From DASQPR01 sp035713725 (lineage in GTDB: Bacteria > Actinomycetota > Actinomycetes > Mycobacteriales > Micromonosporaceae), in NCBI GenBank assembly GCA_035713725.1, contig DASTMZ010000131.1:1-24228 (forward strand): DNA of 24,228 bases. The letters are read 5' to 3'. Of this stretch, positions 1 to 7,810 are shown in pieces. The number at the start of each line of letters is the position of its first letter. The stretch's first letter is position 1. A program made the translations under genes and the position numbers. The notes below the pieces were generated by a model that worked only from the letters and a program-made list of their open reading frames with translations, did no database searches and was not told where the DNA came from.

Positions 1-310
1 GGTGAACATCAACGGCTGTCCGAACGCCTGCGCCCGAACGCAGGTGGCCGATATCGGACTGAAAGGCCAGCTCGTACCGGGTCCGGACGGCGCGATGGTC
101 GAGGGCTTCCAGGTGCACCTCGGTGGCGGGCTCGGGCTCAGCTCATCTGACGAACCGGGCTTCGGCCGAAAGCTGCGTGGCCTCAAGACGACGGCCGACG
201 AGTTGCCGGACTACGTCGAGCGGCTGGCGCGCCGGTACAGCGACGGGCGCACCGACGGCGAGACCTTCGCGTCGTGGGTGGCGCGGGCCGACGAGGAGGC
301 GCTCCGATGA
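1..310 (+). CDS. sirA: Sulfite reductase (sirohaem, ferredoxin-type), C-terminal fragment
   Basis: This is the last ~103 residues of a sirohaem/[4Fe-4S] sulfite or nitrite reductase; the start lies outside the window. The visible N-terminus carries NGCPNACARTQVADIGLKG, the family signature in which a Cys-X3-Cys pair supplies cluster ligands and bridges to sirohaem. The rest is the short C-terminal tail found after that motif. The enzyme would reduce sulfite to sulfide with six electrons from ferredoxin, in the cytoplasm. Sulfite reductase is preferred over nitrite reductase because the next genes are cysH and a sirohydrochlorin chelatase; the sequence alone does not separate the two. The stop overlaps the next start (ATGA at 307-310), so translation is probably coupled. 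Confidence 0.9.
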   Translation, partial: VNINGCPNACARTQVADIGLKGQLVPGPDGAMVEGFQVHLGGGLGLSSSDEPGFGRKLRGLKTTADELPDYVERLARRYSDGRTDGETFASWVARADEEALR

Positions 311-474
311 GTGACGAACGGATGGTCCCGTTTCACTGCCCGTATTGCGGCGAAGAAGACCTGCGTCCCAGCGAGCACGGCCCGCACGGCACATGGGAGT
401 GCCGCACCTGCGCGCGGGCGTTCACGGTGAAGTTTGTCGGCCTCGTGAACCGGAAGGCGGCATCCCGTCAATGA
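307..474 (+). CDS. Small zinc-ribbon protein of the sulfur-assimilation cluster
   Basis: A 55-residue protein beginning at the ATG that overlaps the reductase stop by 4 bp; its own stop overlaps the cysH start by 4 bp (ATGA at 471-474). It has two cysteine pairs, CPYC near residue 11 and CRTC near residue 33, spaced like a one-knuckle zinc ribbon, followed by an AFTVKFVGL strand. There is no signal peptide or membrane segment. I know of no established function. Small proteins of this kind occur between sulfite reductase and cysH in other actinobacteria (from memory, not checked). The double overlap implies fixed stoichiometry with both enzymes. A role in cluster insertion, redox partnering or regulation is speculation. 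Confidence 0.8.
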   Translation: MSDERMVPFHCPYCGEEDLRPSEHGPHGTWECRTCARAFTVKFVGLVNRKAASRQ

Positions 475-1199
475 TCAGTCTGTCACCTGTCATACCCGGC
501 CGGCGTAGCGCGGACGAGCTGCGCGAGGTTGCCGTTGCCGCGAACGCGCGGCTCGATGGCGTACCCGCCGAGAAGGTCATCGAGTGGGCCGCCGCCGAGT
601 TCGGACAACGGTTCTGTGTCACCAGTTCGATGGCCGACGCGGTGCTCGCGCACGTCGTGTCGCGTGTCGTGCCGGGCGTACCCGTGGTGTTCCTCGATAC
701 CGGTCTGCACTTCGCCGAGACGTTGCGCGTGCGTGACGTCGTCGCTCGTACGCTGCCGGTCGAGGTCATCTCGGTGAAGCCGCGCCAGACTGTCGGCCAG
801 CAGGACGGTCAGCACGGTCCGCGGCTGTTCGCCCGGGATCCGGACGCGTGCTGCGCGCTGCGCAAGGTGGAGCCGCTGTCGCGCGCGCTGGCGCCCTACG
901 ACGCGTGGGCGGCCGGGCTTCGTCGCGACGAGGGTCCGACGCGGGCGAACACGCCGGTCGTCGGATTCGAGGCGAGTCGCGGCAAGGTGAAGGTCGCGCC
1001 GCTCGCACACTGGACGCAGGCCGAGGTGGACGCGTACATCGAGCGGTGGGACATCCCGGTCAACCAGCTCATCGAGGCGGGGTACGGATCGATCGGCTGC
1101 TGGCCGTGCACGCGCCGTACGTTGCCGGGCGAGGACCCGCGTGCCGGGCGCTGGCCGATGTTCGATAAGACCGAGTGCGGCCTGCACGCGGCGGCCTGA
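471..1199 (+). CDS. cysH: APS/PAPS reductase, iron-sulfur type
   Basis: A 242-residue reductase that converts adenylyl- or phosphoadenylyl-sulfate to sulfite using thioredoxin. The fold's nucleotide-binding part is seen in the SSMADAVLAHVV segment and the VVFLDTGLHF strand. Cysteines C127-C128 and C210/C213 (CC...CWPC) are the [4Fe-4S] ligands that mark the APS-reductase branch and are absent from enterobacterial PAPS reductase. The tail has ECGLH with C236, the catalytic cysteine that forms the thiosulfonate intermediate. Length is normal. The ATG at 471 overlaps the preceding stop. The presence of the cluster cysteines suggests APS as substrate, as shown for mycobacterial CysH; the family is often named PAPS reductase in databases. 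Confidence 0.95.
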   Translation: MISLSPVIPGRRSADELREVAVAANARLDGVPAEKVIEWAAAEFGQRFCVTSSMADAVLAHVVSRVVPGVPVVFLDTGLHFAETLRVRDVVARTLPVEVISVKPRQTVGQQDGQHGPRLFARDPDACCALRKVEPLSRALAPYDAWAAGLRRDEGPTRANTPVVGFEASRGKVKVAPLAHWTQAEVDAYIERWDIPVNQLIEAGYGSIGCWPCTRRTLPGEDPRAGRWPMFDKTECGLHAAA

Positions 1200-1203
1200 T
1201 GCC

Positions 1204-2013
1204 ATGTCGTTACTGACGGTGTCGCCGGTAGCAGAGCGCGGCCGGCTCGTGCGCGACTCGACGCGTGTGTCGGTCAGTGTTGCGCTGCGCGACGTCGTAC
1301 TCGCCGCGCATGGCAGCCGCGACCCACGCGCCGCCGCCGACACGAGACGGCTCGTCGCGGCGGTCGCGGCGGCGCGGCCCGATCTCCGGGTACGCGCCGC
1401 CTACCTCGACTTCACCGCGCCGGCGCTCGGTGGCGCGCTGCACGGCGAGTTTGGTCCGACCACCGTGGTGCCGTTGCTCATCACGCCGGCGTACCACGCG
1501 CGGGTCGACGTACCGGGCGTGGTCGCCGCGGCGGTCGACAGAGGACTCGCGGTGGCGGCCGCACCGGTGCTCGGCCCGACCGGGCTGGAGGATCCCGGGC
1601 TCGGGCTGCTCGTCGAGGCCCTCGTCCGCCGGCTCTACGATGCGGCGGCATCGCGTTCGACGACGGCGGACTGGGACGCGGTGATCGTCGGGGCGGCCGG
1701 CAGTCGGGACGCCGGCGCATTGCACACCGTGGAAACCGTGGCGTCCGCGCTTGGCGTACGCCTCGGCGTACCGTGCCTGGCCGGGTACGCGACGGGTGCC
1801 GGCCGTTCGGTGATCGCGGCGGCCGAGACGGCCCGCGCGGTGGGGGCGCGCCGCATCGCGTACGCGTCCTTATTTCTGGCTGCCGGAGTCCTCGCGGACC
1901 GCGCGGCGGCGGCCGCACACGCCGCGGATGCCCGCGTGATCGCCGCCCCGCTGGGCGGTGCGCCGGAGATCTCGACGCTCGTCGGAATCCGTGTTGACGC
2001 CACGATCGGGTAA
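1204..2013 (+). CDS. Sirohydrochlorin chelatase, CbiX/SirB family
   Basis: A 269-residue protein with the CbiX signature VLAAHGSRDPRAA near residue 40 and a second motif PLLITPAYHARVDVPG; the two histidines are the usual metal-binding positions. The length fits the two-repeat class (about 240-280 residues). It would insert Fe2+ (sirohaem) or Co2+ (cobalamin branch) into sirohydrochlorin in the cytoplasm. It starts 4 bp after the cysH stop, so iron insertion for the sulfite reductase upstream is the simplest reading. The ATG at 1204 is the first in frame after cysH; the conserved domain begins ~35 residues later, so a downstream GTG start cannot be excluded. No strong Shine-Dalgarno is visible, consistent with coupling. 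Confidence 0.9.
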   Translation: MSLLTVSPVAERGRLVRDSTRVSVSVALRDVVLAAHGSRDPRAAADTRRLVAAVAAARPDLRVRAAYLDFTAPALGGALHGEFGPTTVVPLLITPAYHARVDVPGVVAAAVDRGLAVAAAPVLGPTGLEDPGLGLLVEALVRRLYDAAASRSTTADWDAVIVGAAGSRDAGALHTVETVASALGVRLGVPCLAGYATGAGRSVIAAAETARAVGARRIAYASLFLAAGVLADRAAAAAHAADARVIAAPLGGAPEISTLVGIRVDATIG

Positions 2014-2056
2014 GGGATTCGTTACGACAAACCGGACGTATTGCAGCGGAATCCGT
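1983..2056. repeat. Repeated GGAATCCGT elements before the polyamine operon
   Basis: The 9-mer GGAATCCGT occurs at 1984-1992 (inside the end of the chelatase gene) and again at 2048-2056. Each copy sits in the near-palindrome CGGAATCCG. A related GGATTCGTT lies between them near 2016. Repeated half-sites ahead of a catabolic operon could be a regulator-binding region, but no known operator is recognised. Confidence 0.3.
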
Positions 2057-2086
2057 TGCGTAGATGTATCAAGACGAAGGAATCAC

Positions 2087-2115
2087 TTGTCCTGAGACGA
2101 TTTCTCTGGCAGGGT
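2087..2115 (+). promoter_or_regulatory. Candidate promoter for the polyamine operon
   Basis: TTGTCC (2087-2092) and CAGGGT (2110-2115) are separated by 17 bp, a fair match to a housekeeping -35 and a weak match to -10 (C in place of the first T). It lies 56 bp before the dehydrogenase start in a 157-bp gap with no gene. The call is tentative. Confidence 0.3.
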
Positions 2116-2133
2116 GCCCACACGGCCAAGTTA

Positions 2134-2147
2134 GTCGGCCAGCCGAC
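2134..2147 (+). repeat. Inverted repeat next to the dehydrogenase ribosome site
   Basis: GTCGGCCAGCCGAC is a perfect inverted repeat directly followed by another CCGAC copy, 24 bp before the GTG start and close to the GGAGG at 2162-2166. It could be an operator or a small hairpin in the leader; it is too short and lacks the T-run expected for a terminator. Confidence 0.3.
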
Positions 2148-2170
2148 AGCCGACCCTGTCCGGAGGCCTC

Positions 2171-3592
2171 GTGAAGGTGCGCAACTTCGTCAACGGACGG
2201 CACGTCGACAGCGAGGACGGCCGTACGTCGGCGATCGTCGACCCGTGCACCGGCGCCGCATACGGCGAAGCGCCGGTATCGACGCTGGCGGATGTGGACG
2301 CGGCCATGGCGGCCGCCGCGGCGGCGTTCGAAACGTGGCGCGACACCACACCTTCCGAGCGACAGCGCGCGCTGCTGCGGATCGCGGATGCCGTCGAGGC
2401 GCGGACCGACGAACTCGTCGCCGCGGAGTGCGGAAACACCGGCAAGCCGATCGAGCTGACCCGCGCCGAGGAGATGCCGCCGCTCATCGACGAGCTGCGG
2501 TTCTTCGCCGGTGCCGCGCGCTCGTTGGAGGGCAGGTCGGCCGGCGAATACATGGCCGGACATACGTCATACGTGCGCCGCGAGCCGATCGGGGTGTGCG
2601 CGCAGGTCACGCCGTGGAACTACCCGATGATGATGGCGGTCTGGAAGTTCGCACCCGCCATCGCGGCCGGCAACACCGTCGTCCTCAAGCCGAGCGACAC
2701 CACGCCGGTGACCACCGTTCTGCTGGCCGAGATCGCCGCCGAATTCCTGCCGCCCGGCGTGCTGAACGTGGTCTGCGGAGATCGCGACACCGGTCGCGCG
2801 GTGGTCGCACACCCGACGCCGCAGATGGTGTCGATCACCGGCTCGACGCGCGCCGGTGGCGAGGTCGCCGCGACCGCCGCGCTCGACCTCAAGCGGACCC
2901 ATCTGGAACTCGGTGGCAAGGCGCCGGTACTGGTCTTCGACGACGTCGACATCGAGGCGGCGGCGACCGGCATCGCGGCCGCGGGATACTTCAACGCCGG
3001 TCAGGACTGTACGGCGGCGTGCCGGGTGTTGGTCGCCGAGCGGGTCGCCGACGACTTCACCGACGCGCTCGCCGGAGCCGCCAAGGGCACCAAGGTCGGC
3101 GACCTTTCAGTGGCCGACGCCGCCTTCGGGCCGGTGAACAATCCGAATCAGCTTGCCCGCGTACAGGGATTCCTGTCCCGTACGCCAGCGCACGCAACGG
3201 TGGTCAGCGGCGGCTCGCGCATCGGCACCGTCGGATATTTCCACGAGGCAACGGTCGTCGCCGGACTCCGCCAGGACGACGAGATGGTGCAGGACGAGAT
3301 CTTCGGGCCGGTGATCACGGTCCAGCGATTTAACGACGATAAAGACGCCGTACGCTGGGCGAATGGCGTTCAGTACGGCCTTGCGGCCAGCGTGTGGACC
3401 GGCGATCATGGTCGGGCGATGAGAATGTCACGGAGCCTCGATTTCGGTGCGGTGTGGATCAACACCCACATTCCCTTCGTGTCGGAGATGCCACACGGCG
3501 GGTTCAAGCACTCGGGCTACGGCAAGGACCTGTCGATCTACGGGTTCGAGGACTACACGCGCGTCAAGCACGTCATGCATAGGTGGGGGTGA
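2171..3592 (+). CDS. Aldehyde dehydrogenase, gamma-aminobutyraldehyde type
   Basis: A 473-residue NAD(P)-dependent aldehyde dehydrogenase of full length. Visible landmarks are the TPWNYP motif (W149, N150 stabilising the oxyanion), the SITGST nucleotide turn, the general base E246 in LELGGK, and the catalytic C280 in AGQDCTA. The family oxidises aldehydes to acids in the cytoplasm. Placement just ahead of a PotABCD importer and an amine oxidase points to 4-aminobutyraldehyde (or its gamma-glutamyl form) as substrate, giving GABA; betaine aldehyde is the main alternative because BetB and PatD are close relatives. The GTG at 2171 follows GGAGG at 2162-2166; a second GTG two codons later has better spacing and is a possible alternative start. 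Confidence 0.9.
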   Translation: MKVRNFVNGRHVDSEDGRTSAIVDPCTGAAYGEAPVSTLADVDAAMAAAAAAFETWRDTTPSERQRALLRIADAVEARTDELVAAECGNTGKPIELTRAEEMPPLIDELRFFAGAARSLEGRSAGEYMAGHTSYVRREPIGVCAQVTPWNYPMMMAVWKFAPAIAAGNTVVLKPSDTTPVTTVLLAEIAAEFLPPGVLNVVCGDRDTGRAVVAHPTPQMVSITGSTRAGGEVAATAALDLKRTHLELGGKAPVLVFDDVDIEAAATGIAAAGYFNAGQDCTAACRVLVAERVADDFTDALAGAAKGTKVGDLSVADAAFGPVNNPNQLARVQGFLSRTPAHATVVSGGSRIGTVGYFHEATVVAGLRQDDEMVQDEIFGPVITVQRFNDDKDAVRWANGVQYGLAASVWTGDHGRAMRMSRSLDFGAVWINTHIPFVSEMPHGGFKHSGYGKDLSIYGFEDYTRVKHVMHRWG

Positions 3593-3651
3593 GCGGCGCG
3601 GCAGGCCATGGCGGCAGTCGACGCCGAACGGGAGAAGCGAGATCGGACACG

Positions 3652-4833
3652 ATGTCTAACGCAACGTACGTGACCGCGTCGGAGGCGCCACGGGTGCCGT
3701 CGCCTGGCGCCGCTCCGGCCATCGAACTCGTCGACGTCGTCAAGGAGTTCACCGCGCACGGCGAGGTCGTGGCCGCGGTGAACGGCATCGACCTGGCCAT
3801 CCAGCCGGGCGAGTTCTTCTCGCTCCTCGGCCCGTCGGGCTGCGGCAAGACGACCACGATGCGCATGATCGCCGGCTTCGAGGAGCCGACCCGGGGCCGC
3901 GTGCTGTTGCACGGCAACGACGTGACCGGGGTGCCGCCGAACAGGCGCGACGTCAACATGGTGTTCCAGTCGTACGCGCTCTTCCCACACATGTCGGTGG
4001 CCGAGAACGTCTCGTTCGGCCTCGAGCAGCGACGCGTACCCAAGCTCGAGATCCAGCAGCGGGTCGGCGAAATCCTGGAGATCGTCGGGCTGACCGGTCG
4101 GGAGAAGCGGCGTCCGCGGGAACTCTCCGGTGGCCAGCAGCAGCGGGTGGCTCTCGCTCGCGCACTGGTCAATCGGCCGAGTGCATTGTTGCTCGACGAA
4201 CCGCTCGGCGCGCTCGACCTCAAGCTCCGGCAGGCCATGCAGGTCGAGCTCAAGCGGATCCAGCGCGATGTCGGGATCACGTTCGTCTATGTGACGCACG
4301 ACCAAGGCGAGGCGCTGACCATGTCGGACCGCATCGCGGTGATGAACGAGGGCGTCATCGAGCATCTCGGCCCGCCGCGGGACATCTACGAGCACCCAGC
4401 CACCAAGTTCGTGGCTGGGTTCATCGGCACGTCGAACCTGTTGGACGGCACCGTCACCGCCGTGCAGCACGGCGACGACGGCGAGGTCGCCGTGCTCAAG
4501 ACGAGCGCCGACGAGCGCATCGTGGTGCCGGTCCGCGACGGCGTTGCGGCTGCGGTCGGCAACGGCATCGAATTGACGGTACGGCCGGAAAAGATCGTCA
4601 TCCGCACCGACGCGCCAACCGACAACCAGGGCAGCGTGTTGACCGGAACCGTGACCGAGGTCGTCTATCTCGGCACCGCAACCACCTACAACGTCACGAC
4701 GTCGGCCGGGTCCGACGTTGTTGTCTTCCTACAGAACGCCTCGTCTGCCGAGGATCTCGCCGCTCGTGGCGACTCCGTATGGCTTACGTGGGAGCCACAA
4801 CACTCGTATGCGATTGGAGCAAGCACACGATGA
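3652..4833 (+). CDS. potA: Spermidine/putrescine importer ATP-binding subunit
   Basis: A 393-residue ABC ATPase with Walker A GPSGCGKT (residues 60-67), signature LSGGQQQR (from 158), Walker B LLLDEPLGALD (D182, E183) and the switch histidine in VTHDQGE. The C-terminal ~120 residues (LTVRPEKIVIR onward) form the regulatory TOBE domain typical of PotA/MalK-like subunits. It would energise the two permeases downstream at the inner face of the membrane. ATG 3652 is chosen because a GGAGAAG lies at 3631-3637 and the ABC domain begins ~20 residues on; an in-frame GTG at 3583 would add 23 low-complexity residues. The stop overlaps the next start (ATGA at 4830). Confidence 0.93.
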   Translation: MSNATYVTASEAPRVPSPGAAPAIELVDVVKEFTAHGEVVAAVNGIDLAIQPGEFFSLLGPSGCGKTTTMRMIAGFEEPTRGRVLLHGNDVTGVPPNRRDVNMVFQSYALFPHMSVAENVSFGLEQRRVPKLEIQQRVGEILEIVGLTGREKRRPRELSGGQQQRVALARALVNRPSALLLDEPLGALDLKLRQAMQVELKRIQRDVGITFVYVTHDQGEALTMSDRIAVMNEGVIEHLGPPRDIYEHPATKFVAGFIGTSNLLDGTVTAVQHGDDGEVAVLKTSADERIVVPVRDGVAAAVGNGIELTVRPEKIVIRTDAPTDNQGSVLTGTVTEVVYLGTATTYNVTTSAGSDVVVFLQNASSAEDLAARGDSVWLTWEPQHSYAIGASTR

Positions 4834-6077
4834 GCGAGCACAATGTCGACCCTAGTTTCCTGCGCGGTCTGACGAGCCGGCGCCTTGGTCGGCGTGACGT
4901 CGTCAAGTTGGCGGGCCTCGGCGTCGCCGGCGCGGCCGTCGCGGCGTGTGGCGTGAAGGGCAAGGCCACCGGTACTGCCTCGCAGGCTCCGGACCAGGTC
5001 GCGAAGTTCTGGGCGGGCAAGACCGCCGGCACCCATATCGATTTCGCGAACTGGCCACTCTACATGGATCCGGAGCACCCTGAGCTCAAGAAGTTCTCCG
5101 CGCAGACCGGCATCAGCGTCACGTACAAGGAAGTCATCAACGACGACCCGACGTGGTTCGCGAAGATCCAGCCGCTGCTGTCCGCGCACCAGCCGATCGG
5201 CTACGACCTCATGGTCATGACCAACGGCGTGGAGTTCCAGGAGTGCGTGGAGTTGGGCTACTACGCGCCGCTCGACCACTCGAAGATGCCGAACTTCACC
5301 GCGAACGCCGAGGACAAATACAAGAACGAGGCATTCGACAAGAACAACGTCTACAGCGTGCCGTGGGCCTCCGGCATCACCGGCATCGGTTGGAACCCGA
5401 AATACGTCAAGACGCCGCCGACCGGCATGAACGACCTGCTGAACCTCGCCTACCGCGGCAAGATCGGCATGATGTCGGACACGCAGGAGATCGGCAACTT
5501 CGGCATGATGGCGCTCGGCATCGCGCCGGAGTCGTCCACGCCGGCCGACTGGCAGAAGGCCGCCGACTGGTTGACCAAGCAGCGCAACTCGGGCGTCGTC
5601 CGCAAGTACTACGACCAGGACTACATCTCCGCGCTGACCAATGGCGACATCTGGATCACGATGGCCTGGTCGGGCGACATCTTCCAGCAGAACGCTTCGG
5701 CCGGCACGAACCTGCAGTTCCTGATCCCGTCCGAGGGCGGCACGCTGTGGACGGACAACATGACGATCCCGATCACAGCGGCGAATCCGGTCGGCGCGAT
5801 GCAGCTGATCAACTTCTTCTACGACCCCGCCATCGCGGCGAGTCTCGCGGAATACATCAACTACATCACGCCGGTGCCGGCGGCCCAGCCGATCATCGCA
5901 TCGGACGCCGCGGCGGCTAGCGGTGACGACAAGGCGGCGCTCGAGCAGGTCGCGAAGAGCCCGTTGGTGTTCCCGTCCCAGACGGACTACGCCAAGCTGC
6001 ACTACTACCGCGACTTCAAGACGCCCGCCGAGCACACCCAATACCAGGCGATCTTCAACCCGATCGTAACGTCGTGA
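4830..6077 (+). CDS. potD: Polyamine-binding lipoprotein (PotD-like)
   Basis: A 415-residue extracytoplasmic solute-binding protein. The N-terminus has a twin-arginine motif (GRRDVVKLAG), a hydrophobic stretch and a lipobox AVAAC with C40 as the lipidated residue, so it is probably a Tat-exported lipoprotein held on the outer face of the membrane. The mature part has the PotD-type segments IDFANWPLYMDPE, YDLMVMTNG and VYSVPWASGITGIGWN. It would deliver putrescine or spermidine to the permeases. ATG 4830 overlaps the potA stop; the twin-arginine region lies entirely after this start. Its stop overlaps the potB GTG at 6074. Substrate is inferred from family and from the flanking catabolic genes. 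Confidence 0.92.
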   Translation: MSEHNVDPSFLRGLTSRRLGRRDVVKLAGLGVAGAAVAACGVKGKATGTASQAPDQVAKFWAGKTAGTHIDFANWPLYMDPEHPELKKFSAQTGISVTYKEVINDDPTWFAKIQPLLSAHQPIGYDLMVMTNGVEFQECVELGYYAPLDHSKMPNFTANAEDKYKNEAFDKNNVYSVPWASGITGIGWNPKYVKTPPTGMNDLLNLAYRGKIGMMSDTQEIGNFGMMALGIAPESSTPADWQKAADWLTKQRNSGVVRKYYDQDYISALTNGDIWITMAWSGDIFQQNASAGTNLQFLIPSEGGTLWTDNMTIPITAANPVGAMQLINFFYDPAIAASLAEYINYITPVPAAQPIIASDAAAASGDDKAALEQVAKSPLVFPSQTDYAKLHYYRDFKTPAEHTQYQAIFNPIVTS

Positions 6078-6943
6078 CGTCCGGGCGACTCCGTGCGAGG
6101 CTCATCCCGTACCTGACGATCCTGCCGGGCGGCCTCTGGCTGGTCGTGTTCTTCGTCGTGCCGATGGTCTTCATGGTGTCGCTATCGCTGCAGCAGGGTG
6201 ACATCGTGCACGGCTTCCAGCAGACGTGGCACTGGCAGACGTATACGACGAGCATCTCGGCCTACAAGGATCAGCTGCTGCGTTCGTTCAAGTACGGGCT
6301 GATCTCCACCCTGCTGCAGATCGTCATCGCGTATCCGATCGCATACTGGATCGCGTTCCGGGCCGGTGCGCGGAAGTCGTTCTACCTGTTCCTCTTGCTG
6401 GTGCCGTTCTTCGTGTCGTTCGTGCTGCGGACGATCTCGTGGAACTTCATCCTGGCCGACAACGGCATCGTGCTCGGCACGTTGAAGGACTGGCACCTGT
6501 TGCCGCAGAGCTTCCACATCCTGGCGACCGGGACGGCGGTGGTCGGCGGACTGACGTACAACTATCTGCCGTTTATGATCTTGCCGATCTATGTCGCCCT
6601 TGAACGGGTCGACCCGAGACTGATCGAGGCCGCGTACGACCTCTACGCGACGAAGGTCCGGGCGTTTCGGAAGGTGATCCTGCCGCTGTCGATACCGGGC
6701 ATCTTCGCCGGCGTCGTCATCACGTTTGTGCCGGTCAGTTCGGACTACGTGAACGCGCACATCCTCGGTGGCCCGACCAGCACGATGATCGGCAACGTCA
6801 TCCAGAACTCGTACCTCGGCACGCAGGACTATCCGACCGCGTCCGCGCTGTCGTTCGTCCTGATGGCGATCCTGCTGATCGGCATCTTCGCCTACGCCCG
6901 GGCGCTCGGCACCGAGGAGGCGTTGGAGGTGGCGGCGCGATGA
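6074..6943 (+). CDS. potB: Polyamine importer permease 1 (PotB-like)
   Basis: A 289-residue integral membrane protein with about six hydrophobic segments, the first at residues ~12-35 (LTILPGGLWLVVFFVVPMVF). The cytoplasmic EAA loop that docks on the ATPase reads IEAAYDLYATKVRAFRKVILPLS. It starts with GTG overlapping the potD stop (GTGA at 6074-6077) and ends overlapping the potC start (ATGA at 6940-6943), so it is translationally coupled on both sides. With PotC it forms the transmembrane channel. Confidence 0.92.
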   Translation: MTSGRLRARLIPYLTILPGGLWLVVFFVVPMVFMVSLSLQQGDIVHGFQQTWHWQTYTTSISAYKDQLLRSFKYGLISTLLQIVIAYPIAYWIAFRAGARKSFYLFLLLVPFFVSFVLRTISWNFILADNGIVLGTLKDWHLLPQSFHILATGTAVVGGLTYNYLPFMILPIYVALERVDPRLIEAAYDLYATKVRAFRKVILPLSIPGIFAGVVITFVPVSSDYVNAHILGGPTSTMIGNVIQNSYLGTQDYPTASALSFVLMAILLIGIFAYARALGTEEALEVAAR

Positions 6944-7809
6944 CGTCGATCACGGATTCGCGCGGCCAAGGGCTGGACCGGCTGGAGTCTGGCGAGCGAC
7001 GGGCGCCGCGCCGCAGACCACGACGCCGCGTCGGTGACGCGCTGCTGCACTCGTACACCTGGTTGGTCATCGTATGGCTCAGCCTGCCGGTGCTCGTGAT
7101 GATCGTATTCAGCTTCAACAACCCGCACGGTCGCTACAACACGACGTGGGTCGGCTTCACCACGAAATACTGGTCCAGCAAGCTCTTCGCGTTCGAGGAC
7201 CTGACGCAGGCGCTGATCACGTCGCTGGTGATCGCCGTCTTGAGCACGCTCATCACCACGATCCTCGGTACGATGATCGGCATCGCGCTCGGCAAATACC
7301 GGTTCCGCGGCCAAGGGTCGTTCAACCTGCTGCTCTTCGCGGTCATCTCGGCGCCGGAGATCGTGTTGGGTGCGTCGCTGCTGTCCCTGTTCACGACGTT
7401 CAACACCGGGCTCGGGTACGTGACGATCCTCATCGCGCATGTGATGTTCTCGCTGTCGTTCGTCGCGATCGTGGTCCGCGCTCGAGTGCTCACGCTCGAT
7501 CCGTCGATCGAGGACGCTGCCCGGGATCTCGGCGCCGACTCGTGGACCACGTTCCGACGCGTCACGTTCCCGATGATCGTGCCGGGCATCTTGTCCGGTG
7601 CCCTGCTCGCGTTCGTGCTGTCCATCGACGACTATGTGGTCACGAGCTTCACGAGTGGCAACGTCACGACGTTCCCGCTGTGGATCTACGGTGTCTCGAA
7701 GCTCGGCCTGCCGCCGCAGGCGGATGTCATGGGTACGATGATCTTCGTCGCCGGGCTCCTCATCGCGGGTACCAACGCGATCGTGTCGACGCGCCGCGCC
7801 GCCCGATAG
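6940..7809 (+). CDS. potC: Polyamine importer permease 2 (PotC-like)
   Basis: A 289-residue membrane protein, partner of PotB. A basic N-terminal tail (many Arg at residues 15-30) precedes the first membrane helix YTWLVIVWLSLPVLVMIVFSF, and the FNNPHGRYNTTWVGFT segment that follows is typical of PotC. The EAA loop reads IEDAARDLGADSWTTFRRVTFP. About six helices are visible. It starts inside the potB stop and ends one base before the GTG of the FAD oxidase gene. Confidence 0.92.
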   Translation: MTSITDSRGQGLDRLESGERRAPRRRPRRRVGDALLHSYTWLVIVWLSLPVLVMIVFSFNNPHGRYNTTWVGFTTKYWSSKLFAFEDLTQALITSLVIAVLSTLITTILGTMIGIALGKYRFRGQGSFNLLLFAVISAPEIVLGASLLSLFTTFNTGLGYVTILIAHVMFSLSFVAIVVRARVLTLDPSIEDAARDLGADSWTTFRRVTFPMIVPGILSGALLAFVLSIDDYVVTSFTSGNVTTFPLWIYGVSKLGLPPQADVMGTMIFVAGLLIAGTNAIVSTRRAAR

Positions 7810-7810
7810 C

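Noticed and set aside
2041..3333. Long plus-strand open frame of 430 codons overlapping the dehydrogenase
   Set aside because: It is an Arg/Gly-rich shadow in another frame of a well-supported aldehyde dehydrogenase; no family motif.
4686..6041. 451-codon minus-strand open frame opposite potD
   Set aside because: Antisense shadow of the binding protein, Arg/Val-rich, no start signal.
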